Counted from the first letter of the stretch, positions 44,273 to 53,267 are shown. The stretch: DNA of 64,000 nt from Cyclobacterium roseum (GCF_010119225.1 NZ_WNKF01000001.1:186001-250000), one strand, 5' to 3'. The notes: generated by a model not told the origin, from the letters alone. A program made the numbers and translations.

Positions 44273-47200
44273 ATGAAAGTATTTCAACGGACATCAGGCA
44301 AGCCCAATCAAGCTCCCGCAACGGAGCAAAGCGGTGATTTTTTCCAAGCTAAACTTCAGGTGGGGCAGCCCGGGGACAAATACGAGCAAGAGGCCGATGC
44401 CATGGCAGATCAGGTGGTTCAGAGGTCTTCCGAATCCCAATTGGAGGAAAAATCTGGCTCCTTGCAAGCACAGGAGGATACAGTGAATCGGGTCCAAAAA
44501 AAGGAGCACCCGGCAGGCGAGGTACAAGCACAGCCCCTTGCGGGCGGTGTAACGCCTGTATTTCGGTCAGAAGCTGCCGAGGAACCTGCTACGGAAGAAG
44601 AAATAGTCCAAAAACAGGAAGAAAAAGAGGTGCATCGGGATACCCAGTCCGGGGAACATGCTTTCCCTGCGGAGGAGGATGCCGGGATGCTTCAACGGAA
44701 GGAAGATGCCAATTCGGAAATCAGTACCCATCTGGAATCACAGATTTCCCAAAAATCCGGAGGATCGGCCATGGATCCAACGACACGGAAAGGTATGGAA
44801 AGCGGTTTTGGGGCGGATTTTAGCCAGGTAAACATTCATACCGATGCGCAGGCGGTTCAAATGAGCCAGGACCTGGGGGCTCAGGCCTTTACGCATGGAA
44901 GGGATATTTATTTTAACGAAGGTAAATACAATCCCTCCAGTCAATCCGGGCAACACCTGTTGGCCCATGAGTTGACACACACGCTTCAGCAGGGGGCAAG
45001 CACTACCGTACAAAAAAGTATCATTCAAAAAACCGAAGACCAAGTTTCGGAGCCAGTGTCTAATTCGCATTTTTTCACAGACCAAGGTACGCGAGAGGAC
45101 TATTCGATTGATACCAGTCTGCAAACTATAACGATACCGAAGATTGGTGTACCCAGGTTTAAGGTTCCCTTCGGCCCAAATACGAGGTTTCAGCTGCCGG
45201 TAGGAGGCCCAAATCGCCAAAACAATCATTTGACCGTATGGGAAACCAGTGCGATGAGTGGAAGCGGTTTTTCAGATGAATTTTCCAATAAAATTCGACA
45301 AGAAAATCCACCACCACTGGCTGAAATTCGTACGCCAGTTTACTATTTAACACTGAAGGGTGGTAGTGCAAGGGAAACCAGGGGGCAATCTGACGGGGAG
45401 GAAGGTGTAATATTTGGAAGTGAAGCAACAATTAAAAGAAGAATTTCCCGACCGTATTGGACTTCGTCAGGTCAGTACAAACCCCATGACGTAGACCATA
45501 AAAGGGAGCTACAACTTGGAGGGAACGAGACGGATCTACAAAACATGTGGATGTTAGAGTCATCGGCGAATCGTTCTTCGGGCTCTCTGATTAATAATGA
45601 AATCAATAGGAGAATTAGACTAGCACTTACCGAATCCAACGATTTTTTGTTAAACCCACCGGATTTCGACACAGTTAAAAGTAATTATGCGATTACCGTA
45701 GAAAACGGAGTGGCCGCAGGCAGGGGGATGAACCTTGCTAGCGGAGCAGATTCAAATCAATATTGGTCATTGGACAGCGTAAAAGAAGGTCGTCATTTAC
45801 GCGGATTGAAATTTTTTTCGGAAGCAGAAGTAGAGGCAGCAGGTTTAAGAGGTAGTCCTAATGAATTGGTGTTGTATTCAAATGCTACTGGCGGTCGGAT
45901 GATAAAAATACCTTGGGATGAAACTGCACGGAGTGCAGGAAGAAAAGATGGTTTAAGTGAGTTAGGTATTTTTATAGGAAAAAGAGGAGGTGCCAATTTA
46001 AGAATTGATAGCGTTATTTACACCTCAGCAACAAGTGGGGAGGAGCAAGGTGGAAATGGAGCGGTAATTTGCACCGCTTTTCCGGGCGCAGACGGAATGA
46101 TAAGGGAGAAAACCAACCTCGCATTTACGATAAATCCTGACCCTGGTGTGTCCTATGGAGGTGTAATTTCAAGACCAAGTGTGTTACAAGCAGCGTTGCA
46201 CGCTTTGGAGCTCAGGCAGCTAAGTCCCATCACGCTTTCCACCGCTGAATTAGATGATGAAGTAGGCCTGAAAGCCTCTGGAACAATTGCTCCAACTGTT
46301 CCTCTTATCTCTAATGCAGGAATTACTATTGAAATTGACTCAGATGGTGTTAGAATTAGCAAGATTTTTAGCGCAAGTGATTTTAACTTTCCTTCTCCAT
46401 TTACTATTTCCAATACTTCGCTTGAAATATTTGCAGGAACAGCAGGGTTGGGCATAGCAGGGGAAGTGAATTTTGAAATAAACCAGGTCGGCGAAGGCCA
46501 TATTGGCGCAGCGGCTTCGACTTCCGGAGGTTTTGAACTGGAGGGTGCATTTAATTTCGATTCCGAGCTGTTTGATCCGGCCGAGATCAACGTGGAATAC
46601 AAAGAAAATACCTGGACGATCGGCGGCGAAATAGGTATTCCGGAAGGAAAAGTCCGGGGAGTCAAAAGTGCCACCATTACGGCTTCCTACAGTGAAAACA
46701 ACTTTGCAGCCTCGGCGGAGGCCGAACTGGATATTCCAGGCATTGAGCGTGGAAGCATGGATATACAATACGGTGAAGCGGGATTTTCCATCGGAGGAAA
46801 TTTTGATCTGAGTAGTGATATTCCAGGTATAACCGGCGGAAACGTCGAAGCTAGGGTATCTAAACCCGCTGGAGCCGAAGCTTATGAGGTTTTTGTGTCC
46901 GGTACTGCCCAACCTGATATTCCGGGAATTACCACGTCCTTAGCCGTAACCTACGAAAACGGTGCACTAACCATAGAAGGTTCGGCTTCCTACAGTCGGG
47001 GAATGTTAAGCGGTACCATTGAAGTGGGAGCTACCAACCGGCCCATTGGTGAGGATGGGCAACCTGCGGGTGAACCCGACGAAAGCATGCGGGTATATGG
47101 TGGAGGGGAACTAACCTTACAGCTTACGCCTTGGTTGGCAGCCACCGCCGGGGTCCGCCTGTTACCTACCGGGGAAATTGAGGTGAACGCCAGGCTGGCC

Positions 47201-47911
47201 TCCGAAAGCTATGAAGTATTCCGAAGAAGGGAATTTAATAGAAACCTCTTTCGGGTACCGACTATTGAAATCCCCTTGTTTGCCATACCGCTGGGGCCAA
47301 GAAGTATTGGGCTGGTAGCCCAAATTGGCGGCGGACTGGATTTCACTGCTGGTTTTGGTCCGGGTGAATTGCGCAACCTGTCGGCAGAAATCACCTACAA
47401 CCCTGAGCGGGAGGAGGAAACCACCGTTGCCGGTCATGGGGAGTTTGCCATCCCTGCAGATGCGGGGCTGACCCTAAGAGGAGATTTGGGCTTGGGAGTG
47501 AGTGTGGCCATCGCCAGCTTGTCAGGGGGAATCGAACTTACCGGTACCCTGGGACTGGAAGGCGAGGCCCTGGCAGAAGTAGATGTCAATTGGAGTCCCC
47601 AGACGGGCCTGGCATTGGATGCCAGTGGTAGGATTACGGTAAACCCAAAATTTGTCTTCGAAATCAATGCCTTTGCCCGAGCCAGTTTGGGGGTAGGATT
47701 TTTGTCCATATCGGAAACCTGGCGGCACAACCTGGCAGCCTATGAGTGGGGGCCTGGGATCCAGTTTGGGATTGTATTCCCGGTACATTACCGGGAAGGG
47801 GAGCCTTTTGATATGTCCTTTGATGACATTGAAGTCATCTATCCCGACCTGGACGTAATCGATATGGCAAAAGGCCTGGCTTCGGATATAAAAGACGATT
47901 TATTTGCTTAA
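44273..47911 (+). CDS. Large eCIS effector candidate: DUF4157 + HNH-like nuclease + beta-repeat C-terminus
   Basis: 1212 residues in four parts. Residues 23-52 have FFQAKLQVGQPGDKYEQEAD then AMADQVVQ, a common N-terminal tag of DUF4157 effectors. The DUF4157 domain is at 168-241 with HELTH at 232-236. At about 385-450 is an HNH/endonuclease-VII-like segment: HDVDHKRELQLGGNETDLQN followed by MWMLESSANRSSG, with the His pair-like DH and Asn positions typical of this nuclease superfamily. The C-terminal third (about 740-1200) has tandem beta units such as SMDIQYGEAGFSIGGNFDLS and DIPGITGGNVEARV, ending SLGVGFLSISETWRHNLAAY. It likely rides in the tube and degrades nucleic acid in the target. No immunity gene is obvious. 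Base composition in the middle (45300-46450) looks AT-richer than the rest. Confidence 0.8.
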   Translation: MKVFQRTSGKPNQAPATEQSGDFFQAKLQVGQPGDKYEQEADAMADQVVQRSSESQLEEKSGSLQAQEDTVNRVQKKEHPAGEVQAQPLAGGVTPVFRSEAAEEPATEEEIVQKQEEKEVHRDTQSGEHAFPAEEDAGMLQRKEDANSEISTHLESQISQKSGGSAMDPTTRKGMESGFGADFSQVNIHTDAQAVQMSQDLGAQAFTHGRDIYFNEGKYNPSSQSGQHLLAHELTHTLQQGASTTVQKSIIQKTEDQVSEPVSNSHFFTDQGTREDYSIDTSLQTITIPKIGVPRFKVPFGPNTRFQLPVGGPNRQNNHLTVWETSAMSGSGFSDEFSNKIRQENPPPLAEIRTPVYYLTLKGGSARETRGQSDGEEGVIFGSEATIKRRISRPYWTSSGQYKPHDVDHKRELQLGGNETDLQNMWMLESSANRSSGSLINNEINRRIRLALTESNDFLLNPPDFDTVKSNYAITVENGVAAGRGMNLASGADSNQYWSLDSVKEGRHLRGLKFFSEAEVEAAGLRGSPNELVLYSNATGGRMIKIPWDETARSAGRKDGLSELGIFIGKRGGANLRIDSVIYTSATSGEEQGGNGAVICTAFPGADGMIREKTNLAFTINPDPGVSYGGVISRPSVLQAALHALELRQLSPITLSTAELDDEVGLKASGTIAPTVPLISNAGITIEIDSDGVRISKIFSASDFNFPSPFTISNTSLEIFAGTAGLGIAGEVNFEINQVGEGHIGAAASTSGGFELEGAFNFDSELFDPAEINVEYKENTWTIGGEIGIPEGKVRGVKSATITASYSENNFAASAEAELDIPGIERGSMDIQYGEAGFSIGGNFDLSSDIPGITGGNVEARVSKPAGAEAYEVFVSGTAQPDIPGITTSLAVTYENGALTIEGSASYSRGMLSGTIEVGATNRPIGEDGQPAGEPDESMRVYGGGELTLQLTPWLAATAGVRLLPTGEIEVNARLASESYEVFRRREFNRNLFRVPTIEIPLFAIPLGPRSIGLVAQIGGGLDFTAGFGPGELRNLSAEITYNPEREEETTVAGHGEFAIPADAGLTLRGDLGLGVSVAIASLSGGIELTGTLGLEGEALAEVDVNWSPQTGLALDASGRITVNPKFVFEINAFARASLGVGFLSISETWRHNLAAYEWGPGIQFGIVFPVHYREGEPFDMSFDDIEVIYPDLDVIDMAKGLASDIKDDLFA

Positions 47912-47920
47912 ATTGGGGGA

Positions 47921-48787
47921 ATGGATAAAGAAAAAGCCATAGCACTGAACAATGAGGGTGCCAGCCATTTTCTCAATAAAGAGTTCAATAAGGCATTGGA
48001 ATGCTATAATAAGGCCTATGAATTGGATCCTACTAACGCTTCGCTATTGAATAACCTCGGACTTTATTACCATCAGGGAAAAAAATACCAAAAAGCCCTG
48101 CAATTTTTTGAAAGGGCACTAAGCCTGGCTCAGAAGCCTCAGTTTATGGTCAATGCAGGTAATTCACTCGCCATGATGGGTAAGTACGAGGATGCGGCTT
48201 TGCAGTATGAAAATGCGCTACAGCAAGAACCGAATCACAATAGTGCCCGGGTCAGCCTGGCACATTTGGCCGCACACACCGGAGATTTTAAAAAGGCAAT
48301 TGCCATTTGGCAGGAATTGATGCGGTCCGCACCAAGCAGTGTGTACGCCATCGAACTGGCCAAAGTGTATATGAAAATAAAGGACTGGGAAAAAGCATTG
48401 AAAACCCTGCATGGAATAGAGGCCTCTGAGGGGAATGTCATGGCCTGGCGGATGATCGGGCAGTGTGAATACCAACTTAAAAACTTCGGTTTAGCTCAAA
48501 AAGCCTTTAAAATGGCCTTGGCAGAAAATCCGGACGAAGTAGAAAGCAGGCAACATCTCGCTATCAACTACCTGGCCATGGGAGATTGGGAAGAAGGAAT
48601 CAGGCAGTTGGAGATGATCCTTCAAATGAATCCTGAGAACTATCAGATAATGACCGAACTGGCAGTTGTGTACTTAGGTAAAGGATACATGGAAAAGGCG
48701 ACTACCTGGCTGGATAAAGCCCTGACTATTAAGCCTGATTTCCCCAAAGCGTTGCGATATAAGCAGATGTTGGATGCTAACCAATGA
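47921..48787 (+). CDS. TPR-repeat protein in the eCIS cluster
   Basis: 288 residues, about eight tetratricopeptide repeats from residue 6 to the end, such as AIALNNEGASHFLNKEFNKA, SLLNNLGLYYHQGKKYQKAL and AVVYLGKGYMEKATTWLDKA. No signal peptide or membrane segment, so cytoplasmic. The start has a GGGGGA-like purine run (TTGGGGGAATGG) 4 nt ahead, one of the few possible Shine-Dalgarno sequences in the window. It follows the effector by 9 bp and precedes the ATPase by 42 bp. It may act as a chaperone or assembly adaptor for the effector or ATPase (inference from position). Confidence 0.85.
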   Translation: MDKEKAIALNNEGASHFLNKEFNKALECYNKAYELDPTNASLLNNLGLYYHQGKKYQKALQFFERALSLAQKPQFMVNAGNSLAMMGKYEDAALQYENALQQEPNHNSARVSLAHLAAHTGDFKKAIAIWQELMRSAPSSVYAIELAKVYMKIKDWEKALKTLHGIEASEGNVMAWRMIGQCEYQLKNFGLAQKAFKMALAENPDEVESRQHLAINYLAMGDWEEGIRQLEMILQMNPENYQIMTELAVVYLGKGYMEKATTWLDKALTIKPDFPKALRYKQMLDANQ

Positions 48788-48829
48788 AAAGCCTATTTTA
48801 GCTGGATTTTTCATAAACCGGATTTTTGT

Positions 48830-50134
48830 ATGAGGGAATTGCTGGAATTTTTGAAAGTGGTGATAAAAAGTCGCCTGGACCACGATCTGGGAAAGACCAA
48901 AACCCTGCTGAAACCCCAAATGGAACTTTCTTTTGATCCGAACCAATTTCTTGGAAAAACCATCAAAGAGTTGGGGATCAAAGACCAGGATTTGCTGTTA
49001 CTGGCACTGGCCCTTTCTCCCTATCTGGATCCAGGTTTGTTAAGTAGAACCATTCATTCCTATTTTCCAGAGGGGGCAGATTTTCCGGAATTTGGAGGAT
49101 ATAAAAGTACCTACCACCGGGGGATTATTCCTACAGGAGAAACCTTGTTGTACCTGCTGGCGGGAAAGGATCCCCTTACGCGCAAGAAATACCTGAATAT
49201 TTTTCAGGACTCCCCATTAGTTACCCACCATTACGTAAGCCTCGGAAACACAGCAGCAGAAGAACCCTTTTATGCCGGTCCGTTAATTCTCGATGGGGAG
49301 TTTGCCGAGCAGCTTTTGCTGGAAAAGGTAAGAGCACCGCAACCAAGCTCGGGGTTTCCTGCCGAACGCATACAGACCGATTTGGACTGGGAAGATCTGG
49401 TACTGTCCGAAAAAACGCTGGTTCAGATTAGGGGACTGGAACAATGGCTAAGCTATAACGACCAACTGATGGAAAGCTGGGACCTTAAGAAAAGAGTTAA
49501 ACCCGGTTATCGGGTGATGTTTTTTGGTCCTCCCGGAACGGGTAAAACCCTGACTGCCGGTCTTCTGGGTAAATTTACCGGTAAAGAAGTATACCGAATC
49601 GACCTTTCGTTAATGGTTTCCAAGTACATAGGAGAAACTGAAAAAAACCTATCCCGCTTATTTGAAAAGGCCGCCGGGAAAAACTGGATTCTATTTTTTG
49701 ATGAAGCAGATGCCTTATTTGGAAAGCGTACCAATGTTCGGGATGCCCATGATAAATATGCCAATCAGGAAGTTGCCTATTTACTGCAGCGAATAGAGCA
49801 ACACGCAGGGATGGTCATTTTAGCCTCCAATTTTAAAAGCAACCTGGATACCGCCTTTACACGAAGATTTCAATCCATTATTGATTTTGAAGCTCCGGGA
49901 GCCAGGGAACGTGCGATGCTTTGGAAAAAAAATCTACCCAAATCCGTTGGCTTGGAGAAGTCACTGCAAATTGAAGACCTGGCAAAAAAATACCCCTTAA
50001 CCGGAGCGAATATTGTCAACATCATCCAGCAAGTAGGATTGAAAACCTTGGCTGCAGGAAATTCTTGTATCAAAGAGGAGGTATTGATGCAGTGCATACG
50101 GAATGAAATACAAAAAGAAGGTAAAATTCATTAA
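48830..50134 (+). CDS. eCIS AAA+ ATPase (Afp15/Pvc15)
   Basis: 434 residues. The AAA+ core is at about 200-430: Walker A GPPGTGKT at 233-240, Walker B ILFFDEAD at 287-294, sensor region MVILASNF and the arginine-finger motif FTRRFQ near 343-348. The N-terminal 190 residues are helical and match the Pvc15 style (LLSRTIHSYFPEG, TLLYLLAGKDP). The ATPase works in the producer cell to assemble the particle or load effectors; it is not part of the extracellular particle. It stands near the end of the cluster, with the M15 peptidase 50 bp downstream. Confidence 0.92.
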   Translation: MRELLEFLKVVIKSRLDHDLGKTKTLLKPQMELSFDPNQFLGKTIKELGIKDQDLLLLALALSPYLDPGLLSRTIHSYFPEGADFPEFGGYKSTYHRGIIPTGETLLYLLAGKDPLTRKKYLNIFQDSPLVTHHYVSLGNTAAEEPFYAGPLILDGEFAEQLLLEKVRAPQPSSGFPAERIQTDLDWEDLVLSEKTLVQIRGLEQWLSYNDQLMESWDLKKRVKPGYRVMFFGPPGTGKTLTAGLLGKFTGKEVYRIDLSLMVSKYIGETEKNLSRLFEKAAGKNWILFFDEADALFGKRTNVRDAHDKYANQEVAYLLQRIEQHAGMVILASNFKSNLDTAFTRRFQSIIDFEAPGARERAMLWKKNLPKSVGLEKSLQIEDLAKKYPLTGANIVNIIQQVGLKTLAAGNSCIKEEVLMQCIRNEIQKEGKIH

Positions 50135-50184
50135 GATTTATTCCGGAATAAGCTTATATTGCTTTAAAATAAGCATCGTAAAAC

Positions 50185-50967
50185 ATGAAAGAAAAAATCA
50201 TTGTGGTCCAGCGGCTACTTGCCGAAAAAGGACTTTACCAGGGAGCCATTGACGGGATACTTGGCGACAATACCCTTGCCGCCTTGCATCGGATAGAGGG
50301 GATGAACCCCCAATTGCCAAATACCAAAAAGATTGCTGCCATGATTCAATTGGGAGCCAATGAAAAAGGCATAGAGGCAGGAGCAGTTGATGGTCTTTGG
50401 GGAACTCAAACGCAGTTTGCTTTTGAAGAACTGGTCTTTTTTTATCAACATGGTCGTAAAAGAGCTGCCTGGAGACCTGAGGAAATAGAACCAGCTAATC
50501 GATGGCCCAGGCAAAACAGTCCCGAATTTCATGAGTATTATGGTAGACGCGGCGAAAATCTGGTGACCATAAGTGCACCATACGAGCTTAAAATAGCCTG
50601 GGATCTCCGTCTAAGAGCCCGAAAAATTACTTGTCACCGCAACGTGGCCGAAAGTCTGACGAAGGTTTTAGAGAATGTTCGTAACACGTACGGCGAAAAC
50701 GATATCAACTCCTTACGGCTGAATTATTTTGGAGGTTCTTTTAACAACCGCTTAATGCGGGGCGGAAGCCAGTGGTCGACTCACTCCTGGGGAATAGCGG
50801 TGGATTTTGATCCCGACAGGAACGAGCTGAGATGGGGGAGGGACCGTGCTGCATTCGCCCATCCCATTTACAATGAATGGTGGCGTTGCTGGGAAGAAGA
50901 GGGCTGGGTAAGCCTGGGGAGACGTAGGAATTTTGACTGGATGCACATACAGGCAGCAGAATTATAA
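50185..50967 (+). CDS. Peptidoglycan-binding M15 peptidase (VanY/endolysin-like)
   Basis: 260 residues, no signal peptide. Two peptidoglycan-binding-like units occupy the first 85 residues (VQRLLAEKGLYQGAIDGILG then DNTLAAL, and MIQLGANEKGIEAGAVDGLW). The catalytic half (about 110-260) has the M15 zinc motif THSWGIAVDFD (His200 and Asp207) and DWMHIQ (His254). Such enzymes cleave peptide cross-links or D-Ala-D-Ala ends. Without a signal peptide it could act as a phage-style endolysin or be an injected cargo. As the last gene of the eCIS cluster, a role in lysing the producer to release particles is the more likely reading. Confidence 0.85.
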   Translation: MKEKIIVVQRLLAEKGLYQGAIDGILGDNTLAALHRIEGMNPQLPNTKKIAAMIQLGANEKGIEAGAVDGLWGTQTQFAFEELVFFYQHGRKRAAWRPEEIEPANRWPRQNSPEFHEYYGRRGENLVTISAPYELKIAWDLRLRARKITCHRNVAESLTKVLENVRNTYGENDINSLRLNYFGGSFNNRLMRGGSQWSTHSWGIAVDFDPDRNELRWGRDRAAFAHPIYNEWWRCWEEEGWVSLGRRRNFDWMHIQAAEL

Positions 50968-51001
50968 GGAGCTACCTGCAAGGGACATCGGCCTGATCAT
51001 T

Positions 51002-52873
51002 TTACCATCCTATACCGTAGTCTTCACCGTGATTGCTGGCTCCTCCCCAAAAGGTTCCATGTTTCCAATCCATCCAAATGGCATTGATAGGTCCTGAGGT
51101 TCGTTCTCTGAAATCGATGGAATACCCCATTTGCCGGAGATCCTTCCGTACCCAGGAGGGTGTTTCAGTGGCTAGCGTCATGGCACCTGGCTTGATTTCA
51201 TGGTTGCCAAAAGCCGCCTGCATTTGGTAACTGTTCATGTTGGCCGCTTCGGCAGCCTCCTGTACGTTCATGTCAAATTCCACCATATTAAGGAAAAACT
51301 GCAGCAGGTTTTGATCCTGGGTGTCTCCTCCCTGTACGGCAAAAGCCAGCATGGGCTTTCCTTCTTTTAGCGCCAGGGAGGGAGTGAGCGTGACCCGGGG
51401 TCTTTTACCGGGTTCTAGTACGTTAAATGGATTTACTTCTTCGTCTAATACGAAACTTTGCATGCGTTGACTGAGTCCGACACCCGTTTTACCAGCGATA
51501 ACGGCCGGAATCCACCCCCCGCTGGGCGTAATCGAAACGACCCAACCTTCCTCATCAGTGGCTACGATGGAGGTGGTACCGGCTGTGAAATCCTCAAGAA
51601 AGCTATCGCTGACATCAGCATCGGCATCCTCACTGTACCGGAAATAATTTTTACCGTAATTTTCCAATTGGTCGGCATAGGGATTTTTTTGGCCCTGATA
51701 GGGATAGGGGTCTCCCGGATTGGTCCAGGGATTGTTTGTGTCGGTTATTAATTTTGATCGCTCTTTCGCATATTCTTTGGAAAGTAGTCCTTCCATCGGG
51801 CTTTTAGGAGCAAAGTCAGGATCACCATAATAAAAATCCCGGTCAGCAAAGGCCAGATTCATGGCCTGATACAAGGTGTGGATGTAACGGGATGAATTGT
51901 AGCCCATGGCCTTAAGGTCAAAATTTTCGAGGATGTTCAGACTTTGGAGCAACGCCGGTCCCTGAGTCCATTCCTTCAATTTATAAACCTCGATTCCTTT
52001 GTAGGAGGTTTGCAACGGATTTTCAATTTTAACACTCCATTTGGCTAAATCGTCCATGGTAATCAGCCCTCCCTGTTCTTGTACGCCCCTTACCAGTTCG
52101 CCTGCTATATCACCCAAATAAAACCGATCGTAAGCTGCCTGTAATGCTTCTTCCCTTGATTTGCCCTCTTGCAGGGCTTCTTTTTCAGCTGCGACCAGTT
52201 TTTCCAGGGTAGCCAGTAAATCAGGCTGCGAAAATACTTCCCCGGGGTAGGGAGCTTCCCGTTCTTCACCAAGGTGTGGCAGGAAGACTTTCCTGGAATA
52301 AGGCCATTGTTTGATCACCTCTTTATCGTTTTCAATGGCATTTGCGGTCTGTGCCTCTATGGGGTAGCCACGGGCCATTTCAATGGCCGGTTCCAGTACC
52401 GCTTCCAGGCTTAATTTCCCATACCGGGAAAGCATGGTGATCAGGCCGCCCGGAGTGCCGGGAGTTACTGCTGCCAGAGGGCCGAAACTGGGAGGAAATT
52501 TCAGCCCCTTTTCTTTGTAAAATGCTGCGGTCGCCCCGGTAGGAGCCACTCCCAGCGCGTTGATTCCCACTACTTCTTTCGTGTGGGGATTGTATATCAA
52601 TGCTTGGGTTTCCCCGCCCCAGCTTAATACGTCCCACATGGTGCAGGTAGCCGCCAGCATGGCACAAGCAGCATCCACTGCATTTCCTCCCTTTTGAAAG
52701 ATCATAGCTCCGGCGGTAGCACCCAACGGTTTGCCGGTAATGGCCATCCAATGCTTCCCGTGCAGTACGGGTTTTTGAGTACCTTGCCCCAAAACCGGCC
52801 GAAAGCTTATTGACCAAAAAAGGATAATATAAAATAAATACAGTAATTGACGGTTAATTTTTTGTATTACCAT
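51002..52873 (-). CDS. Gamma-glutamyltransferase family protein, exported
   Basis: 623 residues, signal peptide ending near PVLGQ (about residue 30). It belongs to the GGT (Ntn-hydrolase) family. The precursor cleavage/nucleophile region is AGTTSIVATDEEG, where the second Thr is the probable nucleophile, followed by VSITPSGGW and, as in GGT, a PRVTLTPSLALKEGKP-like segment. The N-terminal part includes GKHWMAITGKPLGATAGAMI then FQKGGNAVDAACAMLAA, also typical. It transfers or hydrolyses gamma-glutamyl groups of glutathione or peptides in the periplasm. It converges on the eCIS cluster (34 bp apart) and diverges from the DoxX-like gene. It is distinct from the second copy at 60370. Confidence 0.9.
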   Translation of the reverse strand: MVIQKINRQLLYLFYIILFWSISFRPVLGQGTQKPVLHGKHWMAITGKPLGATAGAMIFQKGGNAVDAACAMLAATCTMWDVLSWGGETQALIYNPHTKEVVGINALGVAPTGATAAFYKEKGLKFPPSFGPLAAVTPGTPGGLITMLSRYGKLSLEAVLEPAIEMARGYPIEAQTANAIENDKEVIKQWPYSRKVFLPHLGEEREAPYPGEVFSQPDLLATLEKLVAAEKEALQEGKSREEALQAAYDRFYLGDIAGELVRGVQEQGGLITMDDLAKWSVKIENPLQTSYKGIEVYKLKEWTQGPALLQSLNILENFDLKAMGYNSSRYIHTLYQAMNLAFADRDFYYGDPDFAPKSPMEGLLSKEYAKERSKLITDTNNPWTNPGDPYPYQGQKNPYADQLENYGKNYFRYSEDADADVSDSFLEDFTAGTTSIVATDEEGWVVSITPSGGWIPAVIAGKTGVGLSQRMQSFVLDEEVNPFNVLEPGKRPRVTLTPSLALKEGKPMLAFAVQGGDTQDQNLLQFFLNMVEFDMNVQEAAEAANMNSYQMQAAFGNHEIKPGAMTLATETPSWVRKDLRQMGYSIDFRERTSGPINAIWMDWKHGTFWGGASNHGEDYGIGW

Positions 52874-52907
52874 TTGGAAGTCCTAATTTTAATGAATAAA
52901 GAAATTT

Positions 52908-53267
52908 ATGCAATTAATTTTTATGGATGAAGCTTTTCTTTATGCAATGGCAATTTTTTATATAATTGCCGGCTTCATGCATTTTGTGAAGTCGAGGTTG
53001 TATATCAGTATCATACCGCCCTACATTCCGGCTCCTAGACTTGTTAACAGAATGGCGGGAGTAGCAGAAGTGGTATTGGGATTGGGCTTGATTTTCGAAT
53101 CTACCCGATCAGTAGCTGCCTATGGAATCATCCTGTTATTGATTGCGGTATTTCCGGCCAATCTGTACATGTATCAAAAGAAGAACAAAGGACTTCCGAG
53201 ATGGTTGTTATTGCTTCGGCTTCCGATGCAACTGGTATTGATAGGCTGGGCCTATTTGTACACTTAA
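52908..53267 (+). CDS. DoxX-like small membrane protein
   Basis: 119 residues with four hydrophobic segments (about 8-24, 48-60, 68-84, 100-117). FYIIAGFMHFVKSRLYISII is the family's first helix with His, and VAEVVLGLGLIFESTR plus LPMQLVLIGWAYLYT close it. The ATG at 52908 is used; an in-frame ATG at 52923 is also possible. Homologues are linked to thiosulfate or redox metabolism, but the function is poorly defined. It diverges from the GGT gene by 34 bp and is 12 bp upstream of the helicase, so may be cotranscribed with it. Confidence 0.75.
   Translation: MQLIFMDEAFLYAMAIFYIIAGFMHFVKSRLYISIIPPYIPAPRLVNRMAGVAEVVLGLGLIFESTRSVAAYGIILLLIAVFPANLYMYQKKNKGLPRWLLLLRLPMQLVLIGWAYLYT

Larger units (their letters stand above)
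25402..50967 (+). other. Extracellular contractile injection system (eCIS) gene cluster
   Basis: Nineteen co-directional genes covering all core eCIS parts: cap, sheath, two tubes, DUF5908, LysM initiator, spike, PAAR tip, gp25, two baseplate proteins, tape measure, AAA+ ATPase and DUF4157 proteins. The single sheath gene, the PAAR-gp25 order and the absence of TssJLM membrane-complex genes place it with eCIS rather than classical T6SS. There is no integrase, terminase or capsid gene, so it is not a prophage. Boundaries are the remnant gene at 24940 and the oppositely oriented gamma-glutamyltransferase at 51002. Most spacings are under 20 bp; the one large gap is 41587-41845. Confidence 0.93.

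Noticed and set aside
25402-50967. Interpretation as a prophage or as a membrane-bound T6SS
   Set aside because: There are no capsid, terminase, portal or integrase genes, and no TssJ/L/M/K genes. DUF4255, DUF4157 and Pvc15-like genes point to eCIS.
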